Made by a program: the position numbers and the translations under genes. Positions 13,910 through 20,428 of a stretch of 20,678 nucleotides of DNA are shown here, piece by piece; within the stretch, counting starts at the first letter, position 1, and each line of letters begins with the position of its first letter. The stretch is from a virus: the IMG/VR virus record IMGVR_UViG_3300034010_000547, positions 1-20,678 of that record, one strand, 5' to 3'. The notes beneath the pieces were generated by a model. It was given only the letters and a program-made list of their open reading frames with translations, had not been told where the DNA came from and searched no databases.

Positions 13910-16157
13910 CGCTGATCACCGCGACGAGAGTTGCCGGAAGCGGCATCGACTGTTCGTAGCAGACGTATCCATCGGTGTCATACCCGCCGGGGGACGTGAG
14001 CTTGTAGTCTCCGGAAAACAGGGCCGGCGGTGTGCCGACCGGCGCTGCCGGGTTCAGCGTCTTGATGTCGTCCATGCGCTCGAAACTCGGGCCGGCCCGC
14101 CCGCCAATGGTCGATTGCAGCCGCAGCTTCACTTCTCCAATGGCTTTGCGCGCGGCCTGCGCCGTACCGATGCCGCCGCTCACTTCCATCCGCATCGTCT
14201 GCATGCGGCTCACGAACCGGTAGCCAACGTGCGCCAGCGTAACGGTTCGGTCGAGCGTAATCTGCCCGCCCGTCACGACGCGGTCTGGATGGTTCGCCCC
14301 GTTCGCGCAGATGCTGACAGTCTTGCCTTCCATGTGGCCGAGCCCGGTGATCGTCGCGGTCGCGGTGCCGCGATATGTCACGCTGCAATCGACGTGCACC
14401 GCCTCCGCCGCGCCCTTCTTCACAAGCCGGTAATCGGTCATGTACTCGATCGAGCGCTGCGTCGCGCCGTTGACGGTGCGCCGGACGATGAACCAAGCGT
14501 CGTCAGTCCTGCCGTCGGGCGACGGTATCGACTGAACCGCCTCGACAACCGCGTCCCCGCCGAAGTATTGCGGTGCCCACGCAATGACGCCGCGCTCGCG
14601 GTTCAGTACCAGCGCAGCCGTTGTGCCGTCGGAAAGTACGCACCACACAATGCTGTCGCGCTGCTGCTGGTACGCCCAATCCACGATCTCGCGCTGCTCT
14701 TGCTCGGTATCCCCTGTGATTTCCGAGCCGTCGAAGATATGCTCCGACAGCACCGTCAGGTCTTCGGCTTTATACCGGTCAATCTCGAACGAGAACCGGG
14801 TGTCGCGGATGCGGTGGCCTGCGCGCTCGACAAACAGGATACTCTCCCCGACCTTCAACGGGCGCAGCAGCCGCGCGCCGTAATCGGTCTGCGGGTCGGA
14901 CTGGACGTTATCGGCGGCGAACACGGTCTGCGTCGTCTGTTCGCGTAGCGCAATCTCGCTTTCAGCCGACCCCATCAGCAGCGCTTTCGACGGCGCGGTC
15001 CACCGAATGTCGCCGAGCCTGTCCGCCGCCAGCGTCAGGATCATGGCGGTCTCTTTTGTGACAAGCCCGGCGTCGCGCCGCGAGAAGTTGCTAAAATCAC
15101 CGACCACGGACAGGAACGCAGTTCGGTTTCGCGTGTAGACAAGCCGTTCTTTGAAAAACGCGATCGTCGTCGGCCAGCCGTAAACAGATGAAAAGTGACT
15201 GTGCGACCAGCGGTTTGTCGGGCTGTTGACCGTCTGCAGCGGAAGCTGCGATACGACATCCGCAGTGCACGACACACCGCCTGACGCAACGGCGGTTATC
15301 CGCGCCCACCCATACCCCGAGTGCAGATATCGCCAGGTTATTGCGCCGTCGAATGCGTCGCCTTCAGTATGAACCGGCACGTACCGTTGAATGGTGCTGC
15401 CGCTTGGAACTGTGTACGAGTTCTGCGCTTCGTACACGTTGCCCGCGTTTCGGATCTGGTTGCCTGCGCTGATAGCCGTGCCAACGCCGGTCTGGTACGG
15501 CGGCAACGTGCTCGGGTTCTGGCTTTCAAGCAGGAACAGAGACCCGATGTGACCGGACTGAAAGATGGACTGCCCGGTAGTGCATGTGATCGTGATGCCG
15601 GTGCCCGTGACCGCCGATGCCTGCACAGAGATCGCCTTGTCGGTGTTGATGTCGCGAAACGGCCCGCCGACGAACACTTCCTGCAGGAACGTCCAATTCG
15701 TCGCCCCGAGGCGCGACAGCTTGTAGGGCGGGTGTTTGCCTTCCACATGGACAACCCACATAATGTCGCCGGATTGCAGCGTGCGCAGCGCGAACGTGCC
15801 CTCGATCGTCACTAGGTCGGCTTCGCTGTACGGCGTCGAAACCTCATAGGCCGACCCGCCGCTGAGAAGCTGGCCGCGGTTGACGTAAAAGCGAATGTAA
15901 TTTTCGCCGAACTCCAAAATGTAGGACTGCGTGACCGAAAATCGGAAGTCGGTCAGCCACGTCCGCTTGGCGCTGTTTTTTACCGTCGCCACGAAGCGCG
16001 TGCCGCCGCGCCGCCGGGCCGGACCCTGCACGGTCGGGATGAAATTGGAAAGTTGCTTGCACCCCGAGTAATATTTGTCCTGATCGACCCGTCCGTCGAG
16101 CAGCGGGGTCAGCTCGCCAGCGTTGAACGCCGTGATGATGGGGCGGGCGCGCGGCAT
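13890..16157 (-). CDS. T7 gp12-like tail nozzle (tail tubular protein B)
   Basis: The 755-residue product (T7 gp12: 794) opens with RPIITAFNAGELTPLLDGRV and YYSGCKQLSNFIPTVQGPARRRGGTRFVA, the typical start of podovirus nozzle proteins. WLTDFRFSVTQSYILEFGENYIRFY follows, then the beta-propeller-like core with SVYGWPTTIAFFKERLVYTRNR and FSNFSRRDAGLVTKETAM. It would cap the tail and hold the fibres. I prefer ATG 16157, one base after the gp11-like stop; a TTG at 16166 in frame would add three residues but lies against the purine tract. The CDS ends inside the gp13-like gene. Family confidence is high; the exact start is moderately sure. Confidence 0.87.
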   Translation of the reverse strand: MPRARPIITAFNAGELTPLLDGRVDQDKYYSGCKQLSNFIPTVQGPARRRGGTRFVATVKNSAKRTWLTDFRFSVTQSYILEFGENYIRFYVNRGQLLSGGSAYEVSTPYSEADLVTIEGTFALRTLQSGDIMWVVHVEGKHPPYKLSRLGATNWTFLQEVFVGGPFRDINTDKAISVQASAVTGTGITITCTTGQSIFQSGHIGSLFLLESQNPSTLPPYQTGVGTAISAGNQIRNAGNVYEAQNSYTVPSGSTIQRYVPVHTEGDAFDGAITWRYLHSGYGWARITAVASGGVSCTADVVSQLPLQTVNSPTNRWSHSHFSSVYGWPTTIAFFKERLVYTRNRTAFLSVVGDFSNFSRRDAGLVTKETAMILTLAADRLGDIRWTAPSKALLMGSAESEIALREQTTQTVFAADNVQSDPQTDYGARLLRPLKVGESILFVERAGHRIRDTRFSFEIDRYKAEDLTVLSEHIFDGSEITGDTEQEQREIVDWAYQQQRDSIVWCVLSDGTTAALVLNRERGVIAWAPQYFGGDAVVEAVQSIPSPDGRTDDAWFIVRRTVNGATQRSIEYMTDYRLVKKGAAEAVHVDCSVTYRGTATATITGLGHMEGKTVSICANGANHPDRVVTGGQITLDRTVTLAHVGYRFVSRMQTMRMEVSGGIGTAQAARKAIGEVKLRLQSTIGGRAGPSFERMDDIKTLNPAAPVGTPPALFSGDYKLTSPGGYDTDGYVCYEQSMPLPATLVAVISDAQINN

Positions 16158-16158
16158 G

Positions 16159-16770
16159 TCAGGCAAGCCCCCGTGCAGCCATCCACGACCCGTCAGGCAT
16201 CTGCTCCGGGGGCCGCTGGATCGCGTTATTCTTGCGAGCCGAGGTCAGGGCTTCGGCGTAGTTTTCCTTCGCCATCTTGACCGCACCATCGGACTTGGTG
16301 AGCGGATAGGCCAAACGCACCGCAAGCGCCATGGCCGCAGCCTGCACGAACTCAGGCGGCCACAACGACGGATCGTCGGTCTTGTCGGCGAGGTATGTGA
16401 TGTTCAGCGGCGCACCGAAGTCGGTCAGGATCGCTCGGCCCTGTATCTCGTAAGGTGGAACCGGGTTCGTGTCGATGTTGCGCAGCATCGAGAACACCCA
16501 TCGCTGCTCAAGCTCGACAAGCCGCAGAAACGCAGACGGCAGGTTGAACGAACGGGCGAATTTGTACAGCGGTGCCCCGGCGTTGGCCGGCAGCGCTGCC
16601 TGCTCTTTGGCGAAGTACCACGGGTGCGTGGCGATCTCGCGGCGCACGACCTGATCGTAGCAGACCTTAGCCTGGCGCGCGCTCTCGGTGTCCTCGTCGG
16701 GGTCGGCGATGCCGTTCGCCGCAATGGATTGCAGCGCCAGATTGATGACAGAGGTTCGAGACACGGCCAT
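16159..16770 (-). CDS. T7 gp11-like tail adaptor (tail tubular protein A)
   Basis: The 203-residue product (T7 gp11: 196) has the family pattern MAVSRTSVINLALQSIAANG, then ARQAKVCYDQVVRREIATHPWYFAKEQ, FARSFNLPSAFLRLVELEQRW, and FVQAAAMALAVRLAYPLTKSDGAVKM near the C-terminus. Twelve copies of such a gatekeeper protein usually form the ring joining portal to nozzle. Start ATG 16770 has AAGGG eight bases upstream. It is the first gene after the hairpin at 16792-16819, so its expression may depend on read-through from the capsid transcript. Confidence 0.87.
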   Translation of the reverse strand: MAVSRTSVINLALQSIAANGIADPDEDTESARQAKVCYDQVVRREIATHPWYFAKEQAALPANAGAPLYKFARSFNLPSAFLRLVELEQRWVFSMLRNIDTNPVPPYEIQGRAILTDFGAPLNITYLADKTDDPSLWPPEFVQAAAMALAVRLAYPLTKSDGAVKMAKENYAEALTSARKNNAIQRPPEQMPDGSWMAARGLA

Positions 16771-16791
16771 CGTGGCATCCCTTCAAGCAAA

Positions 16792-16819
16792 TGCGCCGGG
16801 GCGTGACCGCCCCGGCGCA
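16792..16819 (-). terminator. 12-bp hairpin before the tail genes, T7 T-phi position
   Basis: TGCGCCGGGGCG (16792-16803) pairs perfectly with CGCCCCGGCGCA (16808-16819) around a 4-base loop. Reading the minus strand, the stem is followed by TTTGCTTG, a broken T-tract, so termination is probably partial. It lies between the decoration and gp11-like genes, the place T7 has its leaky late terminator T-phi. The gp11 Shine-Dalgarno follows within about 10 bases. Confidence 0.75.
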
Positions 16820-16828
16820 ACGCGAGAC

Positions 16829-16846
16829 ATTCGGTCGGAACCGAAT
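16829..16846 (-). other. TCCG-loop hairpin directly after the decoration stop codon
   Basis: On the minus strand, ATTCGGT-TCCG-ACCGAAT forms a 7-bp stem beginning at the base after the TAA at 16849-16847. UCCG belongs to the UNCG family of stable tetraloops. It has no T-tract; an RNA 3'-end stabilising or processing role is plausible, in tandem with the larger hairpin 9 bases downstream. Confidence 0.6.
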
Positions 16847-17311
16847 TTACGGGCCGACGAAGTAAAGGTCAACGACCAGTCGCGCGCCGGCGGTGGTCGG
16901 AAGCGAAGCGGTCGCGGTGGTCATGATAATCTCTTCCTCGGCGGCGAGCGGCGGGTCCGCAAACCGGAGCGCCGTGCCGAAGTTGGTCGGCGTGTCTACC
17001 GCAGTGAACACCGCCGCAGCGCGATACTTGCCGGTCGTGCCGGCGATACCGATCGCGACGGTGGACGTACCGAGCGACACCGACGACACAAGCTCGCCGC
17101 CAGCAAAGCGGTAGCCGGCCGGGACACGGGCCAGCACCACCGGGTCGGCCGACGTGATTACGGTGCCGGCCGAGGTCGAGTTCAGGTTCGGTGCGTCGAG
17201 CGGGATCGTGGCCCGGAAGACGCGCACGCGCCCGCCAAGGGCCTCGTTGCCCACGAGGTTGCGCGGGACGTCGGCGACGCCACGCATTTCGTTCGAGTAG
17301 AAAGTCGGCAT
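16847..17311 (-). CDS. head decoration / cement protein
   Basis: The 154-residue product follows the major capsid gene by 54 bases and has AGGAG nine bases before ATG 17311. It is almost entirely beta-strand in character: RVRVFRATIPLD, TVITSADPVVLARVPAGYRF, SSVSLGTSTVAIGIAGTTGK, RAAAVFTAV, IIMTTATASLPT and ARLVVDLYFVGP. The motif of a rational-looking strand pair, G-Y-R-F-A-G-G then S-LGTSTVAIGIAGTTGKY, recurs in capsid-adjacent proteins of many podoviruses, where a jelly-roll-like cement protein strengthens the shell. BPP-1 has its cement gene (bbp16) beside its capsid gene, a comparable arrangement. Fibre-like head protein is the alternative. The decoration role is inference from position and beta content. 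Confidence 0.7.
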   Translation of the reverse strand: MPTFYSNEMRGVADVPRNLVGNEALGGRVRVFRATIPLDAPNLNSTSAGTVITSADPVVLARVPAGYRFAGGELVSSVSLGTSTVAIGIAGTTGKYRAAAVFTAVDTPTNFGTALRFADPPLAAEEEIIMTTATASLPTTAGARLVVDLYFVGP

Positions 17312-17344
17312 GGAGATTACTCCTGATCTGGATTGGATGAGACG

Positions 17345-17364
17345 GAAGGGGCCGGAGCCCCTTC
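17345..17364 (-). other. C(TCCG)G tetraloop hairpin directly after the capsid stop
   Basis: Reading the minus strand, GAAGGGGC-TCCG-GCCCCTTC is an 8-bp stem with the ideal C-G closing pair of UNCG tetraloops, one base after the capsid TGA (17368-17366). There is no T-tract, so it is more likely a stabilising or ribosome-spacing element than a terminator. It lies between two genes that should need very different or very high doses. Confidence 0.65.
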
Positions 17365-17365
17365 A

Positions 17366-18307
17366 TCACGCGCTGTTGCAGACGATACGCACGACCTTCT
17401 TTTCCTGCGTGCGGGTGGCGCCGACGTTCATCTCGCCCCAAATCTGCGTGTTGTAGTTCTTGTCCGGCCGGGTATCGACACGGACGTCCACGCCCTGCCA
17501 CTGCGCGTAATGCACGCCGCTCGCCACCCAACACGGAATGTTGCGGGTCAGGGACGCGATGCCGCCCGGAATGATGGTCGGGACCGACAGCGGGTAGACC
17601 GGCGTGGTGCCGTCATCTTCCGCCGCCTGCCACTCAACGTGGACGAAGTTGAAGCCCATGAACGACGTGACGCGGCCGTCCACAAGGGTCGGGCGGTCGT
17701 TGTAGTCCATGTTCGTCACCTGCAGTTCGCCAAGCAGGTTGTCGTGCTCGACCGACGTGATCGCGATGTACGCCTGCTCGCGCGCCAGGTCGAGACCGGA
17801 CGCCATGAGGATGCGCTTCGCGGCGCGGAGCTTCGGAACGTTCAGCCCCGAGTTCGCGCCGCCGACGTTGACGCCGACTTCCTGCGCCGCGAGGAACGGC
17901 GTGCTGATCGTGCCGTTCTCACCCGTGAACGCCGCGGAGAAGAACGAAGTGCCGATTTCATCGTCCACGCCGCGCCCAAGGGAGTTGGCGATGGCCTCGG
18001 TGCAGGGCGAGCGCAGGTCGATCAGCATGCGCTGAATGTCAAGCTGCTCGATCAAGGTCGAGGTGGTGACGCTGTTCGGGAACACCCACCGACGGTTGCC
18101 GGGCACGTTGAAGTGCGGCGTATCCGTGTGGCGGGCGCGGTTTCGCGTGCGGCCGATGGTGCCGAACTGCTCGACCGGCGAAGCGGCCTTGCCCTGGTAC
18201 GAGCCCTGCGAAACATAGGCAGGAAGGCGCATACCGGACTGCTGAAGAAGGTGCTCGACGTTGCGCGAGAACGTCAGAACGTGGTGCTGCTGCACAGTGA
18301 AAGACAT
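17366..18307 (-). CDS. major capsid protein (Phage_capsid_2 / BPP-1 type)
   Basis: The 313-residue product has the features of the Phage_capsid_2 family, the HK97-fold capsids that include Bordetella phage BPP-1 Bbp17. These are an N-arm with HHVLTFSRNVEHLLQQSGMR, then YQGKAASPVEQFGTIG, a Pro/Trp turn RRWVFPNSVTTSTLIEQLD, SPCTEAIANSLGRGVDDEIG (helix and spine), a long middle LRAAKRILMASGLDLAREQA, and VDVRVDTRPDKNYNTQIWGE near the end, the usual closing strand. Many copies form the icosahedral shell. It follows scaffold, as in T7, but is separated from it by 253 bases carrying its own promoter. GGAG lies seven bases before ATG 18307. Confidence 0.87.
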   Translation of the reverse strand: MSFTVQQHHVLTFSRNVEHLLQQSGMRLPAYVSQGSYQGKAASPVEQFGTIGRTRNRARHTDTPHFNVPGNRRWVFPNSVTTSTLIEQLDIQRMLIDLRSPCTEAIANSLGRGVDDEIGTSFFSAAFTGENGTISTPFLAAQEVGVNVGGANSGLNVPKLRAAKRILMASGLDLAREQAYIAITSVEHDNLLGELQVTNMDYNDRPTLVDGRVTSFMGFNFVHVEWQAAEDDGTTPVYPLSVPTIIPGGIASLTRNIPCWVASGVHYAQWQGVDVRVDTRPDKNYNTQIWGEMNVGATRTQEKKVVRIVCNSA

Positions 18308-18432
18308 GGCGGATCTCCGCGAGTGTGGGTTCCTGTTTCGCGGTTATCCGGCAAGCCGGGCCGACATGATGTCGGGGTCGGTCGGGTGTGGGGCTTGTGC
18401 CTGTGCGGCCCGTCAACCCCGACGCTGCGTGA
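18308..18432 (-). promoter_or_regulatory. capsid mRNA leader with inverted repeats
   Basis: If the promoter at 18433-18461 is used, the leader is about 120 bases, long for a phage late gene. It contains two exact inverted repeats, CCGACAT-G-ATGTCGG (18361-18375) and CCGGC-AA-GCCGG (18348-18359), nearly adjacent, and the capsid ribosome binding site GGAG. The repeats could be a repressor operator or leader RNA stems that protect the message. No ORF of note is seen in it. Confidence 0.5.
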
Positions 18433-18461
18433 TTTGTAACCTGACGTTTCGACACTGTCAA
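18433..18461 (-). promoter_or_regulatory. sigma70-type promoter for the capsid gene
   Basis: Reading the minus strand there is a perfect -35 TTGACA (18461-18456), a 17-base spacer, and -10 TACAAA (18438-18433; 4 of 6 matches to TATAAT). It lies directly downstream of a strong terminator and in front of the capsid gene. Alphaproteobacterial vegetative promoters often keep the -35 well and tolerate a poorer -10, which fits. This predicts host RNA polymerase transcribes the capsid unit. Confidence 0.7.
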
Positions 18462-18472
18462 CGCAACGAAAA

Positions 18473-18498
18473 AGCGCCGCCCGGTGAGGGGCGGCGCT
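18473..18498 (-). terminator. strong intrinsic terminator between scaffold and capsid
   Basis: AGCGCCGCCC (18473-18482) pairs exactly with GGGCGGCGCT (18489-18498) around a 6-base loop. On the minus strand the stem is followed by TTTTCGTT, giving a run of T with the arm end (CTTTTT). It ends transcripts coming through the scaffold gene, 62 bases after that gene's stop. Confidence 0.85.
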
Positions 18499-18516
18499 GA
18501 GGAACAGGGAGCAAAA

Positions 18517-18536
18517 CCGACGAGCTTGCTGGTCGG
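18517..18536 (-). terminator. weaker upstream hairpin with T-tract
   Basis: On the minus strand CCGACCAGC and GCTCGTCGG form a stem with one mismatch and a tiny or opened loop, followed by TTTTGC. It would act in tandem with the strong terminator 18 bases downstream. Less certain because of the mismatch and tight loop. Confidence 0.45.
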
Positions 18537-18560
18537 AGCAATCGCGCCCCCTCCCGTATC

Positions 18561-19430
18561 TCACATCTTCGCGTTGACCGCAAGTTTCGCGAGCGCATCC
18601 ATCTCGGCCATCGCAACGGCCCGAACCTTCGGGTCGGGGCTGTTGTACCGCTCCATGAATAGCCGGTCGCCGTAGAGCGCATCCATCTTCGCCTTGGCGG
18701 TCGCGGGTGTGTGCTGCGCAAAGCCCGGTGTCTGCGTGCGGTTCTCTGCGCCGGGCGGCTGCGCCTCGACGTAGTTCCGCCCGAAGAACTCGAAATACTT
18801 GGCCGCCTTGGCAGGACCCCAAACCGCCTCGGCGGCCTTGATGTCCTCCTCGGGCATGCCTGCGGCTTTCGCTGCGGCCTTTCCGACCTCGACCTTCTGC
18901 TCGAACTGCGGGCCCCACTCGCGCTCAAGCCCTTCGATCTCGGTTGCGTGATCCTGCTGGACCTTCCGCACGCTGTCGAGTTCGGCGGCACGATACAGTT
19001 CAGCGACCATTTGCGCCTGCTTCGGCAGCAGGCCGGCTTTGTGGAACCAGCCCTTCGCCGTGCCGAGGAACTTTTCATCCGCGCCGTCGATCTTGATCTC
19101 GTAGCCGTTGGCGTCCTTCGGCCGGCCGAGGCGGTCGAAGATTGCATCCAGCGCCGCCGTATCACTTTCATCCTTCGGAAGCTGGACCGTGCGGCCCGCC
19201 TTGTCGGCGCCGAACAGCTTTTCAAGGCTGTTGTAACTCTGCAGCGCCATGGTGGCGACATCTTCGGCGGGCAGGTCTGGCTTGTAGCCTTTGGCGTCCG
19301 CCCACTCTGCCAGATCGCCGGGCAGCTTGCTGCGCCATGAAGCGCCAGCCGGCGGCGCCGGCGTGGGCTCCGGGGCGGGCGTTGGGGCCGCTTGGTCCCC
19401 CACCGGGGCAGTCTGTACGTTCTCAGTCAT
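18561..19430 (-). CDS. capsid scaffolding protein
   Basis: The 289-residue product has a Pro/Ala-rich disordered N-terminus (GDQAAPTPAPEPTPAPPAGA), then WRSKLPGDLAEWADAKGYKP, and a long helical, charged middle (AELYRAAELDSVRKVQQDHA, IEGLEREWGPQFEQKVEVGK, FFGRNYVEAQ). It ends in a helical C-terminus with AMAEMDALAKLAVNAKM. This is the usual build of podovirus scaffolds (T7 gp9: 307 residues), placed immediately before the capsid gene. It would guide shell assembly and leave before DNA packaging. The start ATG 19430 overlaps the Bbp19-like stop as ATGA. Two terminator-like hairpins follow its stop, so scaffold and capsid are separately controlled. Confidence 0.82.
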   Translation of the reverse strand: MTENVQTAPVGDQAAPTPAPEPTPAPPAGASWRSKLPGDLAEWADAKGYKPDLPAEDVATMALQSYNSLEKLFGADKAGRTVQLPKDESDTAALDAIFDRLGRPKDANGYEIKIDGADEKFLGTAKGWFHKAGLLPKQAQMVAELYRAAELDSVRKVQQDHATEIEGLEREWGPQFEQKVEVGKAAAKAAGMPEEDIKAAEAVWGPAKAAKYFEFFGRNYVEAQPPGAENRTQTPGFAQHTPATAKAKMDALYGDRLFMERYNSPDPKVRAVAMAEMDALAKLAVNAKM

Positions 19431-19717
19431 TGCAGTCCGTCCTCAAGGTTGTGGCGATCTTCGAGCTTCACGTTCAGCATGTGAACGAGCAGGTCGTAGA
19501 CTTCTCGCCGCCCTGCCGCTCGGGCCATTCCGAGCGGGTCAAGTGCTCCCGTGGCGTCACGGGGGAATGCGTTACCTCGGCCATCTGCCGCGCAGAAGTC
19601 GCGAAGGTAGGCAAGAACAACCTTGCCATTCTTCGTGAGCTGGCCTTTGCTGTCGCAGCACATGGCGCGCAGCGCCTGCTGCCGGACCTTGGCTTTGATC
19701 TTCGGCGGGATGTTCAA
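19427..19717 (-). CDS. Bbp19-like small phage protein
   Basis: The start is TTG 19717: GGAGG six bases upstream supports it and it overlaps the previous stop as TTGA. The 96-residue product has YLRDFCAADGRGNAF, then DPLGMARAAGRREVYDLLVHM, the pattern of the Bbp19 family (FC near a Phe, then a GRREV helix) named after Bordetella phage BPP-1. Function in that family is not established; its genes lie between portal and scaffold, suggesting a head or packaging role. The N-terminus (KIKAKVRQQALRAMCCDSKG) is basic and could bind DNA or protein. Family match is by motif memory. Confidence 0.7.
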   Translation of the reverse strand: MNIPPKIKAKVRQQALRAMCCDSKGQLTKNGKVVLAYLRDFCAADGRGNAFPRDATGALDPLGMARAAGRREVYDLLVHMLNVKLEDRHNLEDGLQ

Positions 19718-20121
19718 CGGCGCCTCCGGCGAAACAGCAGCACGATACCAGACCCGGCCGGCCCGCCGTTTCCGGAAAGCAGGCCGGTCAGAAACCGCAG
19801 GGTTGACGCCCCCTCAAGGGCTCCAGCACTGCCGGAGCCGGTGAGGTCCGCCGCCACGGCAAACGCCAGTGCAGAAGCGCCGATAAGCGGGCCATTACCT
19901 ACTACCCCACCAGATGGCGTGAAGGCAAGCGACGTTGCGCCTTCGATGTTGGCTCCGGCCCCGCCAGAACCGGTAAGGCCTGCCGTCGCAGCAAACGACA
20001 GGTTTAGCGCGCCGGAAAGCGATCCGTCTCCCGCCAGCGCGCCCGCCGGCGTGAATGTTAGAGTTGAAGCACCGACAAGCGCCCCGCCCGCCGCCTTCTT
20101 TGAAAGCAGGGTTAGGAACAT
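19714..20121 (-). CDS. Gly/Ala/Thr-rich repeat protein with Arg5 C-terminus
   Basis: The 135-residue product has about five imperfect units of roughly 20 residues, for example GASTLTFTPAGALAGDGS, GALNLSFAATAGLTGSG, GATSLAFTPSGGVVGNG, GASALAFAVAADLTGSG and GASTLRF. Alternating hydrophobic and small residues with Gly turns suggest a beta-solenoid or stacked beta-hairpins. It ends IVLLF followed by five Arg, an unusual charged tail that could bind DNA or anchor to another protein. The N-terminus (MFLTLLSKKAAGG) has no clear signal peptide. I recognise no family. The start ATG 20121 has only a weak ribosome binding site. Its place before the scaffold suggests a minor head or decoration component; that is inference. 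Confidence 0.65.
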   Translation of the reverse strand: MFLTLLSKKAAGGALVGASTLTFTPAGALAGDGSLSGALNLSFAATAGLTGSGGAGANIEGATSLAFTPSGGVVGNGPLIGASALAFAVAADLTGSGSAGALEGASTLRFLTGLLSGNGGPAGSGIVLLFRRRRR

Positions 20122-20141
20122 GTCGGTGCTCTAGGTTTCCG

Positions 20142-20417
20142 TCAGGCTTCGGGGAAGGTGAAGACGAGCGTCGAGGTGTTGGCCTCGGCGTCATTGACCC
20201 GGCTCACCAGAGTCGCCGGGGTGATCTGCGTCTGAGGCGGGATGAGTGTGACCGTGATATCTTCGGCAGCAGTTGTTTCAATCAGCGGCACGTAACCGTT
20301 GGGGATGACGCATGTGATGCCATCATCATCCGTCACGCCAAGGGCTTGGTTAAAGTGCGTGATATCGTTGGTATCGGGATCACGAATAGCCTCTTGAATG
20401 TGAACCTGTTTCTGCAT
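20142..20417 (-). CDS. small hypothetical virion-region protein
   Basis: Several in-frame ATG codons lie at 20432, 20429, 20423 and 20417. I prefer 20417 because TGGAG sits six bases before it, whereas the others have no ribosome binding site or one abutting the ATG. The 91-residue product runs MQKQVHIQEAIRDPDTND, then ITHFNQALGVTDDDGITCVI and ITVTLIPPQTQITPATLVSR, with acidic and Thr-rich strands and a short beta-like end (TSTLVFTFPEA). No membrane segment or known motif is seen. It follows the truncated gene at the window edge and precedes the repeat protein by 20 bases, probably in the same transcript. Function unknown; a capsid-associated part is possible. Confidence 0.6.
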   Translation of the reverse strand: MQKQVHIQEAIRDPDTNDITHFNQALGVTDDDGITCVIPNGYVPLIETTAAEDITVTLIPPQTQITPATLVSRVNDAEANTSTLVFTFPEA

Positions 20418-20428
20418 TTTCATCTCCA

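Noticed and set aside
17333-18439. 368-codon plus-strand frame opposite the capsid gene
   Set aside because: Antisense shadow of the capsid; it also runs through the leader and would face the predicted capsid promoter.
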